A DNA stretch of 64,000 nucleotides from Rhodococcus opacus B4 (GTDB lineage Bacteria; Actinomycetota; Actinomycetes; Mycobacteriales; Mycobacteriaceae): the NCBI RefSeq assembly GCF_000010805.1, contig NC_012522.1, forward strand, positions 6,076,001-6,140,000, given 5' to 3'. The translations under genes and the position numbers were made by a program. This document shows, one piece after another, positions 39,237 through 47,614 of this stretch (its first letter is position 1; each line of letters begins with the position of its first letter). Under the pieces are notes generated by a model. It ran no database searches, had not been told where the DNA came from, and saw only the letters and a program-made list of their open reading frames with translations.

Positions 39237-40187
39237 ATGACGAACCCCGACGATCCGCGCACCCCGCAGGAGCGCGCGTACGACGGTACCGAGTCGTGGA
39301 CGACCGACGATTCGGCGTCACCGGCTCGTGACGAGGACCCCACCCAGGCGTGGTCGCGGCAGGACCAGCCGACCCAGCACCTCGGCTCGTCCGGCCATCG
39401 CACCGAATACCTGGGCACCGCCGCCGGGCCGACCGAGCAGTTCTACACGTCCGACCCGACCGCGGCGTACGGGCAGAACCAGCCCAATCCGACGCAGGCG
39501 TACCCGGCCTACGACCCGCGGTTCGACCAGCAGGCTCCGCCGCCGAACGCCACGCAGGCGTATCCGCCCTACGAGGCCCAGCAGTACCAGGGCGGGTACC
39601 CGACGGGGCAGTATCCGAACGCCCAGTACCCGAACGGCCAGTACCCGGGATCGCAGTACCAGGCGCCGGTCGCGGAGGCCACCGAGGAGAAGAAGCCTCG
39701 CCGGATCGGCACGTGGATCGCCGCCGCGGCCGCCGCGTTGCTGCTGATCGCGGTCATCGGCTTCGGTGTCGCCCTGTTCACGACGGCGCCGAACAACTCG
39801 TCGAGCACCACCGCGGCGGGTCCCACCACGTCCCGTCCGCCGGCCACCACTGCACCGCCGAAGACGACTGCGCCGCCGTCGACGACCTCCGAGTCGCCGC
39901 TCGATCAACTTCCCGGCGGTATCGGCGAGGCCATCGGGGCTGCGGGTGCCGCGTTCGGGACGATCAGCACCAACGACGGCACCACGCTCACCCTCGATGC
40001 CCTCGGCGGTTCGAAGCTGACGGTCCAGACCAACGCGCAGACCAACGTGATCGCACTCGACGGCACCACGGTGGCCGATCTGAAGCCCGGGTTCACCGTC
40101 ATGGTGCAGGGGACGAAGGTCGAGAACGGCACGATGATGGCCGAGACGATCATCAGCACCGAGCTGCCCAAGCTCGGTGGCAACTAG
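39237..40187 (+). CDS. Membrane protein with Tyr/Pro/Gln-rich N-terminus and DUF5666-like domain
   Basis: The 316-residue protein has a disordered N-terminal region (about 1-150) with repeats of the kind TQAYPAY and YPNGQYP. A single membrane segment at about 160-182 and a Thr/Pro linker follow. The extracytoplasmic C-terminal domain (about 235-316; GTISTNDGTTLTLDALGG, VMVQGTKVENGTMMAETI) resembles DUF5666, a small beta-barrel. Such proteins sit in the envelope; the function is unknown. It follows the clpB terminator and has its own ATG at 39237. Confidence 0.72.
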   Translation: MTNPDDPRTPQERAYDGTESWTTDDSASPARDEDPTQAWSRQDQPTQHLGSSGHRTEYLGTAAGPTEQFYTSDPTAAYGQNQPNPTQAYPAYDPRFDQQAPPPNATQAYPPYEAQQYQGGYPTGQYPNAQYPNGQYPGSQYQAPVAEATEEKKPRRIGTWIAAAAAALLLIAVIGFGVALFTTAPNNSSSTTAAGPTTSRPPATTAPPKTTAPPSTTSESPLDQLPGGIGEAIGAAGAAFGTISTNDGTTLTLDALGGSKLTVQTNAQTNVIALDGTTVADLKPGFTVMVQGTKVENGTMMAETIISTELPKLGGN

Positions 40188-40299
40188 GCCCACCCGTGGC
40201 GGCGGACACGGCCCTCGAACCGGTTCGGTCAAAACCGACACGGGGTGTCCCGGTACCGCCTACCCTCGTTACGCCCTCGACTCGCTAGGCTGATCAACG

Positions 40300-41145
40300 A
40301 TGACCGGAATGTGGTTCTTACTGGCGTTGATCGCACTCGCAGGCGCGTGCGCGTTGCTCTATTTCGATCGCTCGCGTCGTGATCAGACGGGCCGGGTGCG
40401 GCAGATCTGGGCCAAGGCCCAGGGCTACACGTACGACAACGTCGAAGAGCGGCTGCCCGCCCAGTTCCATCGGGCCGCGCTGGCCAAGCAGGAATACCTC
40501 AGCGCCATCGACGTGGTGAAGGGCGAACGCCGCGGCGAGTCCTTCATCCTGTTCGACCTCGAGGAGACCGCGACCATCGTCGCGGTGCGCCGCCGGGTGG
40601 GTTCGGACGTCGACATCGATCTCCGCCTCAAGTCCACCCCGCCGCCGAAGGATTCGGACCTCGACCTGCTCGGCGCCATCGGACCGCGCGTCGTGTTCGC
40701 CACCGACCTCGAGATCGCCCGCAGGGTCTGCGATCAGCGGATGGTGGCGTTCACCGAGTCGGTGCCGCCGCACGTGAACATGCTGTGGAGCGAGGGCGAG
40801 TGGACCCTCGGTTCGTTGCCCATCGGCAGCAGCGGCCGGGAGTGGGATTCGGCCATCGAGGCCGTCGCCCGGCTGTCCGGCATCCTGCACGTCCTGCCCC
40901 CGGTCACCGAGCCGAGCGGATTGGACCGTGGCCATCACGACCCGAGCAGGCCTCGACTGCGTGACGGCGCCCCCGCGGAAGCACGCCCCGCACCGGAGGG
41001 ACGTCCCTCGCCACAAGCGCGCCCCGCACCGCAGGGACGCCCAGCGTCGCAGGGACGTCCGGCACCGCAGGGACGCCCCGCCCCCCAAGCGCGTCCCACG
41101 CCGCAGAAGCGTCCGACGCCGCCGCCGGGCGCTCCGCGCTCGTGA
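40300..41145 (+). CDS. Membrane-anchored protein with C-terminal RPAPQG-type repeats
   Basis: The 281-residue protein starts with one membrane helix (about 3-20). A soluble domain of about 180 residues follows (RQIWAKAQGYTYDNVEERLPAQF at its start), similar to conserved hypothetical proteins near mycobacterial clpB such as Rv0383c. The C-terminal 60 residues are about eight six-residue repeats, RPAPQG and variants, encoded by 18-base DNA repeats (40980-41125). The basic, proline-rich tail may bind other proteins or the cell wall. Either of two nearby ATGs could be used. The function is unknown. Confidence 0.7.
   Translation: MTGMWFLLALIALAGACALLYFDRSRRDQTGRVRQIWAKAQGYTYDNVEERLPAQFHRAALAKQEYLSAIDVVKGERRGESFILFDLEETATIVAVRRRVGSDVDIDLRLKSTPPPKDSDLDLLGAIGPRVVFATDLEIARRVCDQRMVAFTESVPPHVNMLWSEGEWTLGSLPIGSSGREWDSAIEAVARLSGILHVLPPVTEPSGLDRGHHDPSRPRLRDGAPAEARPAPEGRPSPQARPAPQGRPASQGRPAPQGRPAPQARPTPQKRPTPPPGAPRS
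40980..41125 (+). repeat. Tandem 18-base repeats encoding RPAPQG units
   Basis: About eight 18-base units with the core CGCCCCGCACCGCAGGGA and variants lie in frame at the end of the membrane protein gene. Units differ by a few bases, so the array is old enough to diverge but could still change copy number. Confidence 0.7.
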
Positions 41146-41212
41146 GTGGTTGACGAGTCCCTGGACTCGTTAACCGCGCACAGGCGCGCAGCGCCTTGCT
41201 ACCGTCACCGGT

Positions 41213-42007
41213 ATGTCGACGCCCCCCAGCTCAGCCCGACCTGTTGCCCTCGTCACCGGCCCGACGTCGGGGCTCGGTGCCGGTTTCGCGAGGAAGTTCG
41301 CGTCCCTCGGTTACGACCTCGTGCTCGTCGCGCGTGACGACACCCGCCTGCACGCCCTCGCCGACGAGATGAAGGCGCTGTTCGACACCGAGTCCGAGAT
41401 CCTGCAGGCCGATCTGGCGACGGCGTCCGGGCGCGAGGAGGTGGCGCAACGCCTCGGGAAGGGTGTCGAAGTACTGGTCAACAACGCCGGATTCGGTACG
41501 TCGGGCGAATTCTGGACCGCGACGCCCGAGCTGTTGCAGTCCCAGCTGGACGTGAACGTCACCGCCGTCATGCAGCTGACCCGCGCGGCGCTGCCCGGCA
41601 TGATCGCGGCGGCGAACGGCACCGTCATCAACGTGGCGAGCGTCGCGGGACTGCTGTCCGGGCGGGGGTCGACGTATTCGGCGAGCAAGGCGTACGTGAT
41701 CTCGTTCTCCGAGGGTCTGGCGAACGGGCTGGGCGGCACGGGTGTGCGGATCCAGGCGTTGTGCCCGGGATTCATCCGCACCGAGTTCCACGAGCGCGCG
41801 GGCATCGAGATGAGTTCGATTCCGAATGCGATGTGGCTGAGCGTCGACCAGGTCGTCGCGGCGTCGCTGGCCGATCTCGAGGACGGCAAGGTCGTGAGCG
41901 TTCCCGGCCTCCAGTACAAGGTGCTGACGACCGCCGGGCGTCTCGTCCCGAAGAGTCTGGTCCGGCGGCTGACCAACGTGTTCGGCCGGGGGCGTGCCCG
42001 CACGTAG
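41213..42007 (+). CDS. Short-chain dehydrogenase/reductase
   Basis: This 264-residue classical SDR has the cofactor-binding TGPTSGLGAG, VNNAGFG, the serine in INVASVAG and catalytic Y-x-x-x-K in YSASKAYV, all in the usual order. The LVLVARD segment after beta-2 suggests NADP(H). It lies 20 bases before pyrE and is probably co-transcribed with it. The substrate is unknown; similar actinobacterial genes near pyrE are annotated only generally. Confidence 0.9.
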   Translation: MSTPPSSARPVALVTGPTSGLGAGFARKFASLGYDLVLVARDDTRLHALADEMKALFDTESEILQADLATASGREEVAQRLGKGVEVLVNNAGFGTSGEFWTATPELLQSQLDVNVTAVMQLTRAALPGMIAAANGTVINVASVAGLLSGRGSTYSASKAYVISFSEGLANGLGGTGVRIQALCPGFIRTEFHERAGIEMSSIPNAMWLSVDQVVAASLADLEDGKVVSVPGLQYKVLTTAGRLVPKSLVRRLTNVFGRGRART

Positions 42008-42027
42008 AGGTGGGTAGGGTTTCGGGC

Positions 42028-42558
42028 ATGAGTGATCGCGAGGATCTGGCCGCGTTGGTGCGCGAGCTGGCTGTTGTGCACGGCAAGGTGACGTTGTCTT
42101 CGGGCAAGGAAGCCGACTACTACGTGGACCTTCGCCGCGCCACGCTGCATCACGAGGCGGGCCCGCTGATCGGGAAGTTGCTGCGTGAATTGGTGGCGGA
42201 CTGGGATTTCGACGCAGTCGGCGGGCTGACGATGGGCGCAGACCCGGTGGCGATGGCCGTGATGCACGCTCCGGGCAGGCCGATCGACTCGTTCGTGGTG
42301 CGTAAGGCCGCGAAGGCGCACGGGATGCAGCGGCAGATCGAGGGACCGGACGTCGTGGGCAAGCGCGTACTCGTCGTGGAGGACACCACGACCACGGGCA
42401 ACTCGCCGCTCACCGCGGTGAAGGCGCTGCGCGACGTGGGGGCGATCGTCGTGGGTGTCGCGACCGTCGTCGACCGGGCGACCGGGGCCGGCGACGTCAT
42501 CGCGGCCGAGGGTCTCGAGTACCGTTCGCTCCTCGGCCTCCCCGACCTGAACCTCTGA
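42028..42558 (+). CDS. pyrE: Orotate phosphoribosyltransferase
   Basis: This 176-residue enzyme joins orotate and PRPP to make OMP in pyrimidine synthesis. The PRPP-binding motif VLVVEDTTTTGNS is present, with SSGKEADYYVDLR near the N-terminus and a substrate-loop lysine in FVVRKAAKAHG. The length equals that of the actinobacterial enzymes. The ATG at 42028 is in the expected place. A terminator hairpin follows. Confidence 0.95.
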   Translation: MSDREDLAALVRELAVVHGKVTLSSGKEADYYVDLRRATLHHEAGPLIGKLLRELVADWDFDAVGGLTMGADPVAMAVMHAPGRPIDSFVVRKAAKAHGMQRQIEGPDVVGKRVLVVEDTTTTGNSPLTAVKALRDVGAIVVGVATVVDRATGAGDVIAAEGLEYRSLLGLPDLNL

Positions 42559-42566
42559 CCGCACAG

Positions 42567-42606
42567 GTGAGTGGCGAAGCGTGCCGGGGCACACGTCGCC
42601 ACTCAC
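42567..42606. terminator. Terminator hairpin between pyrE and the MFS gene
   Basis: Perfect arms GTGAGTGGCGA (42567-42577) and TCGCCACTCAC (42596-42606), with further inner pairing (GTGCC/GGCAC), lie between two convergent genes. The arm shares GTGAGTGGC with the clpB terminator. There is no strong T-run. Confidence 0.75.
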
Positions 42607-42615
42607 GTCAGCGAG

Positions 42616-43872
42616 TCAGTCGGCGTCGCCTGCCGTGACGGCCAGTGCCTCGTCGACGCTGTGTGGTGCGGGATCGTGCTCGTCGACGTGGGCGAGGACC
42701 TTACGGCCGGTCGCGAGGACGAGGATCGCGGCGGCGGTGCACACCGCGCCGACCCAGAAGGGCAGGTGGATGTTGCTCTCCCCGAGCTTGCCTGCGACCC
42801 ACGGTGCGGCGGCGCCGCCGACGAAGCGGACGAAGCTGTAGGCCGCGGACGCCGTCGACCGCTCGACGGGGGCGGAGATCATCACGGTCTCGGTGATGAG
42901 GGTGTTGTTGACCCCGAGGAACAGCCCGGCGAGCACGACGCCGACGATGAGCACGGTCTTGTTGTCGGTGAACGCGGCCATCATGGCGAGGTCGAGGGCG
43001 AACAGCGCGAGGGCCACCATCATCATCGGTAGCGTGCCGAAGCGCCGCTGCAGGCGCGGGGCGAGGAACACCGACGCGACGGCCAGTGCGAGGCCCCAGC
43101 CGAAGAAGATGAATCCGATCGAGTACGTGCCCATGTCCAGCGGGAACGGCGTGTACGCGAGCAGTGTGAAGAAGCCGTAGTTGTAGAGCAGCGCGGTGAT
43201 CGCGACGGTGAGCAGGCCGCGGTGGCGCAGGGCGAGGAACGGTGCGGCGATCGACGTGCGGTGTTCCGGCTTGGGGGCGGACGGCAGCATCACGACGATC
43301 AGAATGAACGCGACGGCCATCAGGGCTGCGACGCCGAAGAACGGTGCGCGCCAGCTGATGTTGCCGAGGACACCGCCGACCAGCGGGCCGACGGCGATGC
43401 CGATGCCCAGCGCGGCCTCGTAGAGGATGATGGCCCGCGCGACGCCGCCGCTGGCCGCGCCGACGATGGCGGCGAGTGCGGTGGCGATGAACAGGGCGTT
43501 GCCCAGTCCCCAGCCGGCGCGGAAGCCGACGATCTGGGCGATGGTGCCGGAGCTTCCGGCCAGCGCCGCGAACACGACGATGACGGCGAGACCGGTCAGG
43601 AGGGTCTTCTTGGCGCCGATCCGGCTCGACACCACGCCGGTGATGAGCATCGCGACACCGGTGACCAGCATGTAGCTGGTGAACAGCAGCGACACCTGGG
43701 ACGGGGTCGCGTTCAGTTGTTCGCCGATCGGTTTGAGGATGGGGTCGACGAGCCCGATGCCCATGAACGCGATGACGCTGGCGAAGGCGACGGCCCACAC
43801 CGATTTCGGCTGGTGGAGGAGGCTCGGTGGCGCCTCGCTGCTGTTCGTGACGGTTGCGGTCGTGGTGCTCAC
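42616..43872 (-). CDS. MFS transporter (drug/metabolite exporter type)
   Basis: This 418-residue membrane protein has about 12 membrane segments. MFS loop motifs include SSRIGAKKTLLTG between helices 2 and 3, and FLAPRLQRRFG in the second half. The GTG at 43872 has an excellent AAGGAGG five bases upstream, so upstream codons are excluded. A MarR-type regulator lies 38 bases upstream in the same direction, so the pair is probably an inducible efflux operon. The substrate is unknown. Confidence 0.9.
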   Translation of the reverse strand: MSTTTATVTNSSEAPPSLLHQPKSVWAVAFASVIAFMGIGLVDPILKPIGEQLNATPSQVSLLFTSYMLVTGVAMLITGVVSSRIGAKKTLLTGLAVIVVFAALAGSSGTIAQIVGFRAGWGLGNALFIATALAAIVGAASGGVARAIILYEAALGIGIAVGPLVGGVLGNISWRAPFFGVAALMAVAFILIVVMLPSAPKPEHRTSIAAPFLALRHRGLLTVAITALLYNYGFFTLLAYTPFPLDMGTYSIGFIFFGWGLALAVASVFLAPRLQRRFGTLPMMMVALALFALDLAMMAAFTDNKTVLIVGVVLAGLFLGVNNTLITETVMISAPVERSTASAAYSFVRFVGGAAAPWVAGKLGESNIHLPFWVGAVCTAAAILVLATGRKVLAHVDEHDPAPHSVDEALAVTAGDAD

Positions 43873-43910
43873 GGCCACCTCCTTCGATGTGTTTCGGGGT
43901 GGATGGGTCG

Positions 43911-44360
43911 TCAGGCGCGCGCCGGCGACGTGACGATCGAACGCAGTTCGGACAGTCCCTGCGTCAGTCGTTCCAGCTGCCCGGGTTCGAGGTCCGCGAA
44001 GTGCGGGGCGAGGGCGCCCGCGATTTCGTTGCGGGCCACGGTCAGCCAGTCGCGTCCGAGGTCGGTGATGGACACCCGGACTGCCCGGGCGTCGTCCGGA
44101 TCGGGGCGGCGGGCCACGTATCCGCGATCGGCGAGCTTCTGGAGCAGGGCGGTCGCGGATGGTTGCGAGCAGCGGTCGATGCGGGCGAACTCGCTGATGC
44201 GGAGTTCGCCGTGGTCGTCGAGCAGGGCGAGGGCACGTGTCCACGGCCGGGGATGGTCCTCGGATCCGAAGGAGCTCGCGAGCCTGGTGAATCGGTGAGA
44301 ATTCGTGACCAGGTCGACGAGCAGGCTGTGCAGCCGTGTGTCGTCGTCCATGGAAAACAT
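43911..44360 (-). CDS. MarR-family transcriptional regulator
   Basis: This 149-residue winged helix protein has ISEFARIDRCSQPSATALLQKLADRGYV as its recognition region, then the wing RRPDPDDARAVRVSIT and flanking dimerisation helices. A perfect inverted repeat lies at 44363-44385, immediately before the ATG at 44360, so it very probably represses itself and the downstream MFS gene. A second in-frame ATG lies three codons in. Confidence 0.9.
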   Translation of the reverse strand: MFSMDDDTRLHSLLVDLVTNSHRFTRLASSFGSEDHPRPWTRALALLDDHGELRISEFARIDRCSQPSATALLQKLADRGYVARRPDPDDARAVRVSITDLGRDWLTVARNEIAGALAPHFADLEPGQLERLTQGLSELRSIVTSPARA

Positions 44361-44362
44361 GT

Positions 44363-44385
44363 TACATAGGCTAACTATCTATGTA
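44363..44385. promoter_or_regulatory. Operator for the MarR-family regulator
   Basis: TACATAG-N9-CTATGTA is a perfect 7-bp inverted repeat in an AT-rich patch directly at the start of the marR-like gene. The size and position are those of an autoregulatory MarR operator. It must overlap the promoter, so binding would block transcription. Confidence 0.75.
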
Positions 44386-44435
44386 TACAGGCGCCGGCTG
44401 TTCCACTTGTCACACGAGGATGAAACAGCCGGGGG

Positions 44436-44891
44436 TCAGGCCGACCGGCGGGCGACTTCCTCCACCTGGCGCCGCAGCGTGGCGTCGGTGTTGCGGATCG
44501 CCTGCGCGACGAAGGGCTCGATGATCCTGCCGAGCGCCTTGCCCGCGAGCCCACCGGGCAGGTCGTAGCGGAAATCGACCGTCAGGCGGGTCTCGGTCTC
44601 GCCGACGGCGTCGAACTGCCACCGCGAGTGGGTGTAGAGGCCATCGATCGACTCGAGCTCGATCAGCGAATTCCGTTCCCACCCAGTGACCTTCACGACC
44701 GAACCGAGAGTCTTGGGGCCGATCTTCATCGCGGCGTCGTAGACGGCCCCGAGCCCCCGATCCTGTTCACCGATCGGATCGAACTTGGTGATCCCGAACA
44801 TCCAGGACGGGACGTGGCGATAGTCGTCGACGTAGTCGAAGGCGCCCGCGACGGGCGCGCCGGCGACGGCCGTGTGATGGATCTCGATCAT
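44436..44891 (-). CDS. SRPBCC-superfamily protein (polyketide cyclase/START-like)
   Basis: This 151-residue protein has the SRPBCC ligand-binding pattern: DYVDDYRHVPSWMFGITKFDP near the N-terminus, strands ending in DFRYDLPGGLAG and a long C-terminal helix. Such proteins bind or convert hydrophobic small molecules. The ATG overlaps the stop of the flavin monooxygenase by four bases, so the two are coupled and probably act on the same compound. Confidence 0.85.
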   Translation of the reverse strand: MIEIHHTAVAGAPVAGAFDYVDDYRHVPSWMFGITKFDPIGEQDRGLGAVYDAAMKIGPKTLGSVVKVTGWERNSLIELESIDGLYTHSRWQFDAVGETETRLTVDFRYDLPGGLAGKALGRIIEPFVAQAIRNTDATLRRQVEEVARRSA

Positions 44892-46435
44892 CGTGACTTT
44901 CCTGACGGGTGAGGGGCGCGGGACGGCTGTGTCCGGTACGGCCGGACGGCGTAGTTCTCGAAATCGAAGCGGGCGAGGCGACGGCGCAGGGACCCGGTGG
45001 ACCACGGCCACGCTGCGAAGTTCCTGCCGTCGGCGTCGAGGTAGTAGCTGCTGCACCCGCCGTTGTTGAACACGGTCGGCTCCAGGCCCTTCTGCACCGC
45101 GTCGTTGAACCGGCGGAACGGCTTCTCACGCACCTCGAGCACTTCGATGCCCTGCCGCTCGGCCTGGGTGATTCCGTCGATCACGTAGTCGAGCTGGGTC
45201 TCGGCCAGGCCGAGGAACGAGTTGTACACCAGGATGTTCGGGCCGAGCATGATGTACGCGTTCGGTGCGCCGGGTGTCGTGGTGGCCAGATAGGCCTCGG
45301 GACTCTTCGACCATTTCTCCGACAGCAGCGCCCCGTCGCGCCCGCGGATCCGGCTCGCGATCGGCGGGTGGCTCACGTCGAAGCCGGTGCCGAAGATGAG
45401 GACGTCGACCTCCCGGCGGGTGCCGTCGGCGCCGACGACGACGCGGCCGTCGACCTCGGTGAGGGCGTGCGGGATCAACTCGACGTTGCTCTTCGTCAGT
45501 GCCGGGAGATACGTGTTGGACAGCAGGAGGCGCTTGCATCCGAGTGTGAAGTCCGGGGTCAGGGCCGCGCGCAGCGCCGGGTCCGGCACCTGCCGGGCGA
45601 GCCAGCGGGTACCGATTGGGTTGAGGAGCCGGGCGGTGCGTTCCCGGCGCATCGCCCAGGTGAGCGTCCGCAGGACGATGTCGAGGATCTGCCGCAGCGC
45701 GCGCTGCGTCGTCGGGACCCGCGCGAACACCCACTGCGCGATCCGCGGGAACGGGAAGTCCAGGCGGGGCACCACCCAGGCCGGAGTCCGCTGGAACACG
45801 TACAGCGCCTCGACGTCCGGCTGGATCTCGGGGATGAACTGCACCGCGGACGCGCCGGTGCCCACGACCGCGACCTTCTTGCCGGTGAGGTCGACGTCGT
45901 GGTTCCAGCGGGCCGAGTGGAAGATGTCGCCGCCGAATCCGTCGATGCCGGGGACCGCGGGAGTGCTGGGTTCGGTGATCGGGCCCGCCGCGAAGATCAC
46001 GTGCTGGGCGACGATCGTGCCCCGGCTGGTGTCGAGGATCCAGCGTCGGCGCTCGTCCGACCACACGGCCTCGCGGAGTTCGGTGTGCATCGCGATCCTC
46101 GACTGCAGGCCGAACTCGGCGACGGTGCGCTCGATGTAGGACAGCAGTTCCGGCTGGAGTGCGAAGTTGCTGCGCCATCCGGGGTTGGGGTTGAACGAGA
46201 ACGAGTACACCGGTGCCGGAATGTCGACACCGCATCCGGGGTACGTGTTCTCGCGCCACACGCCGCCGACGCGATCGGACTTCTCCAGGACGACGAAATC
46301 CGTGATGCCCGCGCGTTCGAGTTTGACGGCGGCGGCGATCCCGGACAGGCCGGCGCCGATCACGACGACGCGCAGGTGCCGCTCGTCTCCGCTGCTCTCG
46401 GGTGCTGCGGCGTGCTCGGGGGTGGTCGCTGTCAT
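44888..46435 (-). CDS. Flavin-containing monooxygenase, Baeyer-Villiger type
   Basis: This 515-residue enzyme has two Rossmann motifs (IGAGLSGIAAA for FAD and VGTGASAVQFIPE for NADPH). Between them lies the Baeyer-Villiger fingerprint FGGDIFHSARW (FxGxxxHxxxW). It should insert oxygen into ketones or oxidise heteroatoms using NADPH and O2. The GVWRENTYPGCGVDIPA segment is typical. The ATG at 46435 starts about 20 disordered residues before the FAD site. It is coupled to the SRPBCC gene. A substrate cannot be read off. Confidence 0.93.
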   Translation of the reverse strand: MTATTPEHAAAPESSGDERHLRVVVIGAGLSGIAAAVKLERAGITDFVVLEKSDRVGGVWRENTYPGCGVDIPAPVYSFSFNPNPGWRSNFALQPELLSYIERTVAEFGLQSRIAMHTELREAVWSDERRRWILDTSRGTIVAQHVIFAAGPITEPSTPAVPGIDGFGGDIFHSARWNHDVDLTGKKVAVVGTGASAVQFIPEIQPDVEALYVFQRTPAWVVPRLDFPFPRIAQWVFARVPTTQRALRQILDIVLRTLTWAMRRERTARLLNPIGTRWLARQVPDPALRAALTPDFTLGCKRLLLSNTYLPALTKSNVELIPHALTEVDGRVVVGADGTRREVDVLIFGTGFDVSHPPIASRIRGRDGALLSEKWSKSPEAYLATTTPGAPNAYIMLGPNILVYNSFLGLAETQLDYVIDGITQAERQGIEVLEVREKPFRRFNDAVQKGLEPTVFNNGGCSSYYLDADGRNFAAWPWSTGSLRRRLARFDFENYAVRPYRTQPSRAPHPSGKSR

Positions 46436-46549
46436 GTCGCTTTCCTGGGGCGGATCCGGAACGTTCGCCGTCAGTCCATTTAACTGAGACGTGGTGTCAC
46501 AGTAAAAGGAGCGAGGCGCCTTGGCAAGTGTTCACCGATCGTTTGCGTC

Positions 46550-46581
46550 TTGACTTATATAAGCAAAGGCTGAAATATAAA
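46550..46581 (+). promoter_or_regulatory. Candidate promoter of the ArsR-family gene
   Basis: TTGACT (46550-46555) is followed by an unusually AT-rich stretch with AAATAT at a 17-base spacing and TATAAA at 20 bases. The GTG start is only a few bases further, so the message would be leaderless or nearly so. The flanking TATAT and ATATA may form the regulator's own operator. Confidence 0.5.
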
Positions 46582-46585
46582 TCGA

Positions 46586-46957
46586 GTGCACGCCTTCGAC
46601 GTACTCGGTGATCCGGTCCGCCGCCGGATTCTCGAGCTGATCGCGGACGACGAGAAGACGTCCGGTGCGGTCAGTGACGTCATCGGTGCCGAGTTCGGAA
46701 TCTCGCAACCTGCCGTGTCTCAACATCTGAAAGTATTGCGGGAGAACGGATTCGCCACCGTCCGACGCGACGGTCCGCGACGGCTGTATGCGGTGGAGAC
46801 CGAACCGCTCCGCGACATCGACGCGTGGCTCGGCCAGTTCCGGCGCTTCTGGACGCCGCGGCTCGACGCACTGGCCACGGAGATCGCGCGGGGGCGCCGC
46901 AAGCAACGACCGTCCGGCGGGGACGGAACAGACCCGACGCAAGGGAGCGATCGATGA
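46586..46957 (+). CDS. ArsR-family transcriptional regulator
   Basis: This 123-residue winged-helix protein has FDVLGDPVRRRILELIAD at its start, recognition helix ISQPAVSQHLKVLRENGFA, and the wing RRDGPRRLYAVE. No metal-binding cysteine pair is seen in the recognition helix, so it is of the non-metal ArsR type that regulates SRPBCC partners. The GTG follows an AT-rich promoter. Its stop overlaps the following SRPBCC gene as ATGA. Confidence 0.92.
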   Translation: MHAFDVLGDPVRRRILELIADDEKTSGAVSDVIGAEFGISQPAVSQHLKVLRENGFATVRRDGPRRLYAVETEPLRDIDAWLGQFRRFWTPRLDALATEIARGRRKQRPSGGDGTDPTQGSDR

Positions 46958-47598
46958 TCGATGTGACGCAGCAGATCAACGCGGTACGCCGGTCGGTGGG
47001 CAGCCGGACGCTCGAGGCGGGTGAGGCCCGCACCGTGACGATCGGACGCGCCTACGACGCCACGGTGGAGGAGGTGTGGAACGCCTGCACGGACGCCGAG
47101 CGAATCCCGCGGTGGTTCATGCCGGTAACGGGCGACCTGCGCCTGCACGGCCGCTACCAGCTCGAAGGCAACGCCGGCGGTGAGATCCTGACGTGTGATC
47201 CGCCGAACGGATTCACCGCGACCTGGGAGTACGGCGGCGACGTCAGCTGGATCGACGTGTCCTTCACCGCGGACCCGGGCGGGGGCACCCGTTTCGAGCT
47301 GCGGCACACGGCGCACGTCGACGACAAGTTCTGGGACGAATACGGTCCGGGGGCGACCGGTGTCGGCTGGGAGCTCGGCGTCCTGGGGCTGTTCCTGCAC
47401 CTGGGACCGGGGGAGCCGATGGACCCGAAGGAGAGCGAGGCCTGGTCGGTCAGCGACGAGGGCCGGGAGTTCGTCACGGCCAGTAGCGCGAAGTGGAGGG
47501 ACGCGAGCATCGCGTTCGGGACTCCGGAGGCCGCGGCGACCGCGGCCGGCGACCGTACGACCGCGTTCTACACGGGAGCCGACGCCGAGGCGGGCTGA
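46954..47598 (+). CDS. SRPBCC/AHSA1-domain protein
   Basis: This 214-residue protein has the AHSA1-like pattern TIGRAYDATVEEVWNACTDAERIPRWFMPV. The LEGNAGGEILTCDPPNGF region and a C-terminal helix follow. ArsR/AHSA1 pairs like this are widespread and form a small regulated unit. The start overlaps the regulator stop by four bases. Its ligand is unknown. Confidence 0.9.
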   Translation: MIDVTQQINAVRRSVGSRTLEAGEARTVTIGRAYDATVEEVWNACTDAERIPRWFMPVTGDLRLHGRYQLEGNAGGEILTCDPPNGFTATWEYGGDVSWIDVSFTADPGGGTRFELRHTAHVDDKFWDEYGPGATGVGWELGVLGLFLHLGPGEPMDPKESEAWSVSDEGREFVTASSAKWRDASIAFGTPEAAATAAGDRTTAFYTGADAEAG

Positions 47599-47614
47599 AC
47601 TCGGTCCTGGAAGA

